From assembly GCA_023374025.1 (NCBI GenBank), contig SIJG01000194.1, positions 89,209-153,208 on the forward strand: 64,000 nucleotides of DNA, given 5' to 3'. The stretch is from Heterodera schachtii. Taxonomy: Eukaryota > Nematoda > Chromadorea > Rhabditida > Heteroderidae. The position numbers and the translations under genes were made by a program. Below are positions 55,101-64,000 of the stretch, piece after piece. The notes beneath the pieces are model-generated. The model searched no databases and was not told where the DNA came from. It worked only from the letters and a program-made list of their open reading frames with translations. Every line of letters starts with the position of its first letter. Position 1 is the first letter of the stretch.

Positions 55101-55843
55101 AAATAAAGATTTCCAACGCAATTAATTATTATTCTACTCTTTGTTTGACATCATTCGTAACTCAGCCAAATTGAGCTAATTACCAAAAAATGAACCGACG
55201 GTAAAAGGATTTAAAAATCAAATTCGTCATTAATTTGCCCTGATTTATTTTCCCACAATTTCAGTTGGATTTGCAACGACGTTTGGATGGACATGTTCCC
55301 CTGTTTTGACCGTCCCCAACTCGGCCTCAAAATGGCATTGCTTTCCGACCGTTTCGATGTTTTGGTGGACAAACATTTTAATGGCAAAAGCGAATTGACA
55401 ATTTGGAGACCAATCAAAATTCACAAGCAACAAAAATTTGTTTATGAAGGAATTACTTCGAAAAGCATTGATGTTGAGGGAGCGCCTCACCTTTCGGTAA
55501 TTACTTTGGTTTGTCCCCCCCCCCCCCCCTCAATTTTGCGAAAAAAATAAAAATTTTAAAAATCAGTGTATAACGCCTTTCCTGTTGCGGTTTCAAGGTC
55601 GCGCTGATCATAAATTTGACAAATAGCGAATCCCGAACTCGAACAAACATAGAAAATTCAAATTTTCGAAAACCCCGGGAAAGACGTTTTACATGGCTTT
55701 TAAATTTTTTATTTTTTTTGAAAAATTGGGCTACCACAATATTATTTAATACCAATTTTTCCGTTGCAGGTCGGTGGCAAAGATAAGCAATTTCCGTGCC
55801 ACGAGCTGCCCAACAAAATCCGCTTCTGTTTCCTCCAAATTGA

Positions 55844-56276
55844 GTAATTAAATAATAAATTTTCTGTGGCTAATGGCGGAGAAAATTCATTGGTCCCGAA
55901 TTTTTTTTGTTAATTTAAAAAAATGGCAATCAGAATAATGGGGGCCCATATTTTCATTTTTTGTTTTGGGATAACAACATGAACTTTGTTTGAGTTAGTA
56001 GTTAGTTAACTAAATTTTCCAAAAAAAAAATGAAGTTTTTTTTTGAGTGTAGGGTTAGGCCATCGGAAAAAGTTTAGAATTTTTGGCCGATTTTTGAACA
56101 AATTTAGACAAAAATTATCACCCCCCCCCCCAAAAAAAAGAAGAAAGAAGAAGAGGTTCTCAATGCATCAGATTACATACTTCTAGAAATTACTTCCTAA
56201 AATTAAAAAAAAATTTGGATTCCAAACTTTTTCCGGAGGTTAAGCTAAAGAGCAAAAAAAAAGGGGTCGTCGCTAG
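55844..56276. other. Intron 2 left part of copy I
   Basis: AT-rich, with C9-C10 and A-rich runs near 56120-56150. No gene. Confidence 0.4.
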
Positions 56277-58200
56277 AGGGGGGGGGGGGGGGGGGGGAAG
56301 CCAAGGGTCTGGATACGCTCGAGGGGGGGGGGAAGCCAAGGGTCTGGATACGCTCGAGGGGGGGGGGAAGCCAAGGGTCTGGATACGCTCGAGGGGGGGG
56401 GGGAAGCCAAGGGTCTGGATACGCTCGAGGGGGGGGGGGGAAGCCAAGGGTCTGGATACGCTCGAGGGGGGGGGGAAGCCAAGGGTCTGGATACGCTCGA
56501 GGGGGAGGGGGGGGGAAGCCAAGGGTCTGGATACGCTCGAGGGGGGGGGGGGGGGGAAGCCAAGGGTCTGGATACGCTCGAGGGGGGGGGGGGGGAAGCC
56601 AAGGGTCTGGATACGCTCGAGGGGGGGGGGAAGCCAAGGGTCTGGATACGCTCGAGGGGGGGGGGGGGAAGCCAAGGGTCTGGATACGCTCGAGGGGGGG
56701 GGGGGAAGCCAAGGGTCTGGATACGCTCGAGGGGGGGGGGAAGCCAAGGGTCTGGATACGCTCGAGGGGGGGGGGGGAAGCCAAGGGTCTGGATACGCTC
56801 GAGGGGGGGGGGAAGCCAAGGGTCTGGATACGCTCGAGGGGGGGGGGGGAAGCCAAGGGTCTGGATACGCTCGAGGGGGGGGGGGGGAAGCCAAGGGTCT
56901 GGATACGCTCGAGGGGGGGGGAAGCCAAGGGTCTGGATACGCTCGAGGGGGGGGGGGAAGCCAAGGGTCTGGATACGCTCGAGGGGGGGGGGGGGAAGCC
57001 AAGGGTCTGGATACGCTCGAGGGGGGGGGGGAAGCCAAGGGTCTGGATACGCTCGAGGGGGAGGGGGGGGGGGAAGCAAGGGTCTGGATACGCTCGAGGG
57101 GGGGGGGGGGGGGAAGCCAAGGGTTCTGGATACGCTCGAGGGGGGGGGGGAAGCCAAGGGTCTGGATACGCTCGAGGGGGGGGGGGAAGCCAAGGGTCTG
57201 GATACGCTCGAGGGGGAGGGGGGGGGAAGCCAAGGTTCTGGATACGCTCGAGGGGGGGGGGGGGAAGCCAAGGGTCTGGATACGCTCGAGGGGGGGGGGG
57301 AAGCCAAGGGTCTGGATACGCTCGAGGGGGGGGGGGGGAAGCCAAGGGTCTGGATACGCTCGAGGGGGGGGGGGAAGCCAAGGGTCTGGATACGCTCGAG
57401 GGGGGGGGGGGAAGCCAAGGGTCTGGATACGCTCGAGGGGGGGGGGGGAAGCCAAGGGTCTGGATACGCTCGAGGGGGGGGGGAAGCCAAGGGTCTGGAT
57501 ACGCTCGAGGGGGGGGGGAGCAAGGGTCTGGATACGCTCGAGGGGGGGGGGGAGCCAAGGGTCTGGATACGCTCGAGGGGGGGGGGGGAAGCCAAGGGTC
57601 TGGATACGCTCGAGGGGGGGGGGAAGCCAAGGGTCTGGATACGCTCGAGGGGGGGGGGGAAGCCAAGGGTCTGGATACGCTCGAGGGGGGGGGGGAAGCC
57701 AAGGGTCTGGATACGCTCGAGGGGGGGGGGGGAAGCCAAGGGTCTGGATACGCTCGAGGGGGAGGGGGGGGGGAAGCCAAGGGTCTGGATACGCTCGAGG
57801 GGGGGGGGGGGGAAGCCAAGGGTCTGGATACGCTCGAGGGGGGGGGGGGGGAAGCCAAGGGTCTGGATACGCCCGAGGGGGGGGGGGGAAGCCAAGGGTC
57901 TGGATACGCTCGAGGGGGGGGGGAAGCCAAGGGTCTGGATACGCTCGAGGGGGGGGGGGGAAGCCAAGGGTCTGGATACGCTCGAGGGGGGGGGGGAAGC
58001 CAAGGGTCTGGATACGCTCGAGGGGGGGGGGGAAGCCAAGGGTCTGGATACGCTCGAGGGGGGGGGGGGAAGCCAAGGGTCTGGATACGCTCGAGGGGGG
58101 GGGGGAAGCCAAGGGTCTGGATACGCTCGAGGGGGGGGGGGAAGCCAAGGGTCTGGATACGCTCGAGGGGGGGGGGGGGGGGGAAGCCAAGGGTCTGGCA
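56277..58200 (+). repeat. Poly-G minisatellite, about 50 units
   Basis: Each unit is AAGCCAAGGGTCTGGATACG plus CTCGAG and a run of 8-18 G; I count about 51 copies of GGATACGC. The core is nearly invariant (rare changes such as AAGCAAGG, GGTTCTGG, GCCCGAG) while the G-run varies, sometimes broken as GGGGGAGGGG. Long ORFs of 650-711 residues on both strands are artefacts. The G-runs give extreme G-quadruplex potential on the plus (transcribed) strand. Confidence 0.95.
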
Positions 58201-59639
58201 ACGCATTTGTTTGTGTGGGTGTGTTAACGCGTTTTATGGTGTTGCCCAACTTTTGTGCATACATCGACCAAACTGTCGTCAAATTTCTGCGTTCCAACAA
58301 GCAAATCTTTGACCGAAGGGGCACCAAATTGACATTGAAAATGTCCAATGAAACACCGATTTGGGATGTGTTGGTCGGGGAGATTTGGCCCATTTTTGCG
58401 CCAAGCATTCGCCATTTGGAATTTTATTCGTCTTTATATTTGACCAATTTGTGTCGTCTCGTTTCGCCCACAATTCTCACTGATCTGACGCAGCTGAAGT
58501 CGATCAGTTCCTATCATCTGTTCCCAGATCCAATTGGTGATGACAGGAAAAATGCAACTGCTGGCGAACCGTTGTCAAAATGGTTGAACACGCCGACAAC
58601 CGATGGCCAACCGAAGCATTTGCATTGCTTTTTCTCAAGCGCTGATGCATTAAAGGGAACAGGATGGCTCGACAGGTTCAGGGAGGTCGTCCATCTTCTT
58701 AGTCCGTGATTGTTGGTGTAGCCCAAAAATGGGGTACTTTTCCGTTATACCGCCACCCCCCCCCCATTCATGATCACGACAAATGAAGGCTTTTTCGAAA
58801 AAATGGCTTTTTTCATCTTGGTAAAAACTAGAGCTCGACCTGTCCATTTTCGGCACCGTTTTTCATGTATCTGAATTCGGATTTGCTTTTCCAAATGACC
58901 AATTTTTATCCCAATTTATCAACAAAAAAACGTATGTATACCGTATTTTCTCTAATTATCCCCCATGGGGGATTATTATTTTATCGGGATAATTGAGACT
59001 GTGGGATTAATGTAAATTGTACGATATTTTTTTTCTCATCAGGCATTTCTTCGTGCCACCACCACCACTTCGGCCTGCTACAACATTGAAATTCTGTTCC
59101 AATATGCCTCGTCAATGGACCAATTTGAGGTGGTGAACGAAGTGACCCAAGAAAAGTTGACACTGCAAAAAGAAGGCAATTGTGGAAAGAACAAATGTGA
59201 AGTACGAGTTGATTTTCATACGATTTGCCATTGACCCCATTTTTTTCTTTTGTTATTTAATTAAATTATTGGTAATTGTTTAGCGGTGGGACCAAATGGG
59301 CGCCAGCCCGATTTTTGGGGTATAACTCCTTTTATAGTTGATCGAATTGAATGAATGAATTTGATATCATCCGATAGCCCTAAATCTTTATTTAAACCAT
59401 TTTAATTTCCGAAAATGAGAAATTAGAAAATTTGATCTATGAGTTTTTGCTCAAATCCTGGTTTGGGATTCGACATGGCTCAAAATTAATGTTAGATTCG
59501 GGTTCTCCTATCTTTAAAAGCCTAGAATAATTTTTATTCTTAAAAAATGCAAAAAATTTACTAATTATTCTTCGAATTCAATTTTAAGCCATTGTCTCCG
59601 CCCGCCGGCCAAAACAACGAAAAAGGCGCCAATTTGTGA

Positions 59640-60117
59640 ACCTATGGCCATTAGAGGAAAGAAGAAATGGCCAACCATTTGATTACTCGATAATTTTTGA
59701 TGCTATGTATTTTCTCTTTGAATGCTTACTTTTTTTGCCGATTTTTTGTGAATGTCTTCATATTTAAACTCATTCGCATGATCGTAAATGCGCTGGTTTG
59801 ACCATGGAAATGTGCGTTAATTAACAAATGACCCAATTAGCATTGCCTAATTCGACGTAATTCACCAGCGTTTTGATTTGACATCAAAAATCATTCATCA
59901 GAATATCAAGATATTAAATTGCGTATTGTTCTACATTTTTATTTGTGAAAACTCCCTTTCTGAGAAGAGTCCTGCATTTTTTTTTTTGAAAAATCGAGTG
60001 TTTCCAGAATTTCTAGAAAATTTTTCATCTTTAATTTATAAAAACCAAATAAAATACAAAAGTTCTCCTGATTTTCTTTATTTTTTAAAGCTTTATTCCT
60101 CCATTAAAATTGTCCAA
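59640..60117. other. Non-coding with conserved block
   Basis: 59753-59855 matches 12043-12150. Otherwise AT-rich. Confidence 0.4.
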
Positions 60118-60419
60118 TGATAATCCGAGTTCGTATTCTTTATCAGTGCATTTTTTACCATAGAAAAAGTGATTTTGTACGAAAATTTTTATTATTTTTT
60201 TTTCGGGCGGACATAAATTCCGAAGGATTAGCAACAAAAAGATACAAAAACATTCATCATTAATCCTTTTTCATGACTATAAAAATGTTTGTTTTTTCGC
60301 TTTGCCTCGCATTTGAAAAATAATAAAAAATTTTAACGCAATAATTCTGCAATTATTCTTTCCCTTTGTGACGACGCCATCATTCGGAACTCAGCCAAAT
60401 TGTGCTAATTGCCAAAAAA
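60118..60419 (+). promoter_or_regulatory. Promoter of copy J
   Basis: Upstream family repeat (CCGAGTTCGTATTCTTTATC), then CATGACTATAAAAATGTTTG and the leader; almost the same as H over about 300 bp. Confidence 0.6.
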
Positions 60420-61836
60420 ATGAACCGACGGTAATAAATTTTTGAAAAGTCACACAGATTCGTTATAACTAAACTGTTTTCCCACAATTTCAGTTGGATT
60501 TGCAACGACGTTTGGATGGACACTCTCCCATTCTTTCGTCGTCCCCAACTTGGCCTCAAATTGGCATTGCTTTCGCCACGTTTCAATGCGTTGGTGGACA
60601 AACATTTCGATGGCAAAAGCGAATTTACAATTTGGAGAACGATCAAAATTCGTTGCAAGGACAACGGACCAGAAACGAAACTATCTGTCTTATTCGATGA
60701 CAGAGTCCGTTGCCCAGCAAAATCCGGTTTAAGCGCCTTCAGATTGAGTAATTGAAAAAACCAAACTTTTATATGTATAGGAATAAAAGCATTCATTCCA
60801 TTTTCAGTTACATCGATCACTCCGTCGTCGCTTTTCTTCGTTTCAATCACCAAATTTTCGACAAAAGAGGCACCAATTTAAAGTTGTGGATTCCATCATC
60901 ACATGACATGGATGAGCTGCAGCTGATTTGGGACATTTTTGTTCGTGAAATTTGGCCCATTTTTTCGCCAAACATTCACCATTTGGGCTTTTCCTGTCGT
61001 GATCATTTGGACAATTTGCTTCGTCACACTTCGCCGACAATTCTCATCGATCTGTTGAATCTGAATTCTATCGATTTGTTTGATTTGTTGCCCGATTCGA
61101 TTGGTGATGGTTTTGATGAGCAAAATGGAACTAATGGCCAATTGTTGTCTAAATGGTTGCATATTCCGAGAAAAGATGGACAACCCAAGCGATTGCGTTG
61201 CGGTGTTTACTGCGAACAATGGCTCACTGATTGGGTCAACGATTTCAAGGAGGTGTGGACCGGAAAGGGGGGGGGGGGCGGGGAGCAGGACAAAACGTCG
61301 CCGAAATATTTTTTTAATTTTGGAAAATGAAGAAATTCTAATCTAATTCGAAAAAAAATTTTGTATTTCCGACGCTTCTGAGGCCAAATATTGTTGTTTT
61401 CCAAATTGTTTAGCAATTTCTTCGTGCCAATGCCATTTCTTCGGTCAGTTACGAAATTCATTTTACTGTTCGTGCGACGTCAATGCAAATTGTGCCATTT
61501 GAATTGGTGAACGAACGGACAAAGGAAAAGCTGACACTGACTACGGCAAATGAGAATGAATTGGACAACCGATGGATAATGAAACGATGCAAAATTAGTG
61601 GGGAGAAAGAGGAGAAGCAGCAGAAAGATGAAAATTGGGACAACAATTGTAACAATGTGTTCTTTTGGCTTTTTCAGTAGCACTAATTGCATTGGGTGAG
61701 CAATAAAAAAGGCATTTGATTTTGTTTAAATAATTAAAATTGCGCCTAATTAAGGCCATTGTCTCCTCCACCGTCAGAAAAAGAAGAAGCCGGACAAAGC
61801 ATCATAAATGGGCCATCTTCTGCTGGCAATGAGTAA
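60420..61836 (+). pseudogene. F-box-like family, copy J, two frameshifts
   Basis: Exons by similarity: 60420-60430, 60494-60747, 60808-61252, 61414-61695, 61755-61836. Exon 2 is 22 nt shorter than in B after LSVLFDD, which shifts the frame. In exon 4 an extra T near 61675 (CTTTTTCAGTAG) creates a stop. Splice sites are all present. The exon 3 end, G-rich intron insert and exon 4 start are the same as in copy H, and the terminal exon is the same as in copy G (PLSPPPSEKEEAGQSIINGP), so J is a patchwork. Confidence 0.7.
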
Positions 61837-62074
61837 CGGAAAATTGAACAAAACAATGATCAGCCGCAGAAGAAATGAATTAATTAAGAAAATGATGGAC
61901 CGATCATAATTTATCAGTAATTTAGCCGAAATGGATGTGAACCTGTCAGTGTTGTTAGAATATTTCTTTTTTTCTTTGTCAACCAAATCCAACAATCTCA
62001 GTAACATTCGAAAGCTCCTTTACATGCTCTATTGCCTACAAAAAGCAGATTTTTGGCTTTTGAAAAAGTTATTA
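61837..62074. other. 3' flank of J joined to dispersed repeat
   Basis: The family 3' UTR stops short at about 61920 (no AATAAATCGG), replaced by sequence matching 50390-50530. The junction may mark a deletion. Confidence 0.45.
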
Positions 62075-62247
62075 CCGTATTTCTTCGATTATATCCCCCC
62101 CCCCCCCTTGAATAAAGCCCCCCTTTTGAGGGGGGTTGAACTATAAACCCCCCCCCCCTCGATTAGATCCCCCCACTCGAACAAAGCCCCCCTTTTGAGG
62201 GGGGTTGAACAATAGAGCCCCCGGGGGCTATAATCGAAAAAGTACGG
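62075..62247. mobile_element. TA-target MITE with poly-C/poly-G interior
   Basis: TACCGTATTTCTTCGATTAT on the left against ATAATCGAAAAAGTACGGTA on the right, flanked by TA. The interior holds C-runs and AAAGCCCCCCTTTTGAGGGG repeats. The paralogous empty site AAAAGTTATTATGTAACA at about 53090-53106 has a single TA, so a TA duplication (Tc1/mariner type) is supported. A related half-site lies at 58937-58985. Confidence 0.8.
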
Positions 62248-63445
62248 TATGTAACAAAAAATTAAAAAATTTCGAACTTTTTTCGCAATTTTCACATTAT
62301 ATATGTACATAACTTTTTTGTTAATTGTCGAATCGCAAAACAATTAGCTTAGAAACAACATCTAAACATGTTAAGCTTTCGAATGATACCAACAAATGTT
62401 GGATTTGATTGACAAACAAAATTTCTAATCTTTTACAAATGAAAGTTGAATAAAAATTATCCGTCCAATTGATTATTTATTTATTTGATTGATTGGTGGA
62501 GAATAAAGTAAAATGCCCGGCAAATGGTCATCATTTTGCAAATATTCTCCTCCTATTGCTTTCCTTCTGTTCCAATGCACTGCCATTCTTCCCTTTTTCT
62601 GCTCGCCATTTCTTCGGTGATATGAAATGTTAGTCAAAAAATCGTCAACTGAAACAATTTTTTCAATAACTTTGCTTAAAATCAATCAATTTTTTAATTC
62701 CTTATATCATTCGATAGTCCTAGATGTTTTTTATTAGCTTGCAAAATTTCAAAAAGTTTCGGTAAGTTTCAAGAAAGTTATGAGCAAAAATGTTGCAAAA
62801 AACTTGGGTTTTTGAGCTTCTCAAACCATAACTTTTTTTAAATTTAACGAAACTTTTTGAAATTTTATAGGCTAAAAAATTTGATATCTAGCGATGATAT
62901 TTTTAGGTTTTTACATAATTTTTTCCTGAGCTCTCCGAGGCCTAAAACGCAGTTTTTTGGGCTGTTGTTAAGTTACTTTTCGAGTGGAATGCCTAATTTT
63001 GCCTATTTTGGACTTTTTGTGCTTAATGCCAATTTTAGTGCCTTTTTCGCGATTTTTTGTGCCTAAAAAACGAATTCCTATGCTTCGCGATTAGACAATT
63101 ACCAAAAAAAGTTATGCATGAAAATTGTGAAGACGAAATTTTTGAAGTTTTTTCTTAATTCAATTTTTCCTAGGCTTGAAAATCTATTCGCTTTTTGTAC
63201 GGCTAATAGAGCATGCTAATTGTAAGAAGAGCTTTCGAATGATACCAAAATTGTTGGGTTTGTATGCCAAAGAAAAAAGTTATAGTGGAAAAACATGCTG
63301 GGGCCCAACCGTGCCGGCCCAACTGCGCGGTCCCGCAAAAAATGTACGAAAAACACAAAAATTTTGAGAAATTTGCACAAATATGAATTTCTCCTTGAAA
63401 AATGTAACAATTAATTTTCGGCATTTTGACGGATTTACAACACAT
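62248..63445. other. Non-coding, dispersed repeats
   Basis: TATCATTCGA motifs at about 62365, 62700 and 63235; the GATTATTTATTTATTTGATT block (62470-62520); a GCCTAATTTTGCC/GTGCC-rich stretch at 62930-63070. No gene. Confidence 0.4.
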
Positions 63446-63449
63446 TAAA

Positions 63450-63870
63450 TTAGCAATTAGCACCGGTAACATTAAAAAGTGTCAATTTTCTGCTGTCCTC
63501 TCTCTTTTCTCCTCCTCCTCCTTCCGCCGAATTTTTCCTTTTCCTCTCTTTCTCTTCCTTCTCTCCTCCTCCTTCCCCAGTGCTATTTCTCTCCTTTTCC
63601 TCCTCTTCCCTTGTTTCTCCATTTTTGCTGTTGCCCATCTTCATCTCCATTTCTTTCTGCTGTACTGCTTGAACTTCTTGCTTTTGCTGATGTGTTTTTG
63701 TTGGTGTTCAGCTGCAACTTTCATTTCCTCTTCTTCCATTTCTGCTCCTTTTTCTCCTCCCTTTTCCTCTCTTTTTCCCCCATTTTCTCTTCCTTCTCCT
63801 CCCATTTCGCTGTTTCCTTTTTGTTGTTGATTTGGCGTTTTCTTCCGATTGTTTGGCGCCGGCACTGATG
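63450..63870 (-). repeat. Glu/Lys-rich module, copy 7 (longest)
   Basis: Minus strand from 63865: MPAPNNRKKTPNQQQKGNSE, EEEEMKVAAEHQQKH and, shifted, MEMKMGNSKNGETREEEEKE to KLTLFNVTGANC then stop (63450). The last 66 codons are a clean frame similar to copies 3 and 4. This is the most complete version. Confidence 0.5.
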
Positions 63871-63890
63871 GTCCACCACCACCACTTTAG

Positions 63891-63966
63891 GCCATTGTCT
63901 CCACCACCGAAAGAAGAAACGGGACAAAGCAGCGAAAAAGTGCCGTCTTCTGCTGACAATGAGTGA
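63891..63966 (+). pseudogene. Orphan terminal exon of the F-box-like family
   Basis: After ACCACTTTAG the frame reads PLSPPPKEETGQSSEKVPSS then ADNE and stop, in family phase. Upstream is the Glu/Lys-rich module, not exon 4. The window ends shortly after, in family 3' UTR sequence. Confidence 0.55.
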
Positions 63967-64000
63967 CGGCAAAACAACAAAAACAGTGATCAACCGCAGA

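Larger units (their letters stand above)
55190..59639 (+). pseudogene. F-box-like family, copy I: divergent, split by a minisatellite
   Basis: Exons 55190-55200, 55265-55496, 55770-55843, then about 58260-58685, 59043-59201, 59589-59639. An extra 273-nt intron splits the F-box exon (donor after APHLS, acceptor TTGCAG before VGGKDK), and phases fit. Intron 2 has grown to 2.4 kb by a poly-G minisatellite. No AG occurs between 58192 and 58259, so the usual exon 3 acceptor is missing, and the nearest AG upstream is out of frame. Exon 3 onward is still open (YIDQTVVKFLRSNKQIFDRR to FREV) and strongly diverged from the others. The terminal exon reads PLSPPAGQNNEKGANL. Either dead, or split into two transcription units. 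Confidence 0.65.

Noticed and set aside
56190..58408. Very long ORFs (650-711 residues) on both strands
   Set aside because: They arise from the poly-G minisatellite: Gly/Lys-rich or Pro-rich repeats in every frame, no start context, and the region is an intron of copy I by position.

Overview
This window looks like nuclear DNA of a nematode, most likely a plant-parasitic cyst nematode (Globodera/Heterodera type). Introns are short, AT-rich and GT-AG with TTTCAG-like acceptors. Small signal-peptide and membrane-protein genes occur. A repeated gene family starts with an F-box-like segment of the kind I remember as expanded in cyst nematodes. The species is an inference; nothing here proves it.

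The backbone is ten related loci of one multi-exon F-box-like family, called copies A to J here: A+ 147-1417, B+ 16873-18188, C+ 23765-25122, D- 27838-29144, E+ 33605-34924, F+ 37403-38925, G- 44541-45858, H+ 48048-49702, I+ 55190-59639, J+ 60420-61836. There are also orphan pieces: terminal exons at 2705 and 63891, and a first exon with 5' flank at 29982 (minus). The standard layout is an 11-nt first coding exon, a ~276-294 nt F-box exon, a ~445 nt exon, a ~275 nt exon and a ~75-90 nt terminal exon. B, C, D and E are intact (358-367 codons). A has lost its terminal exon, F lacks a recognisable first exon, G and J carry frameshifts, and H has gained an in-frame chimeric exon. I has a ~1.9 kb poly-G minisatellite in intron 2 and no acceptor at the expected place.

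Other genes: a 6-exon single-pass membrane protein (7142-8307); two decayed relatives with the same exon phase (19068-19858 and 36102-36609); a small membrane ORF (6006-6203, minus); a 6-exon Gln-rich protein with a hydrophobic C-terminal half and one GC-AG intron (31084-32806, minus); a 14-3-3 fragment broken by an inverted-repeat element (3951-4651, minus); orphan signal-peptide exons (33214, 46963); a decayed non-LTR reverse transcriptase with poly(A) tail (51034-52735); and an ORF1-type LINE fragment (54415-54836).

Most of the rest is repeats. At least six non-autonomous terminal-inverted-repeat elements have exact 8-bp target duplications (hAT-like), one nested in another, and one TA-target MITE has an empty site visible elsewhere in the window. 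Foldback elements, minisatellites (60-bp, ~37-bp poly-G, 26-bp and 15-17-bp units) and several dispersed short motifs fill the remainder. No intact transposase, rRNA or functional tRNA was seen. The window reads as a snapshot of birth, conversion and decay in a gene family embedded in mobile DNA.
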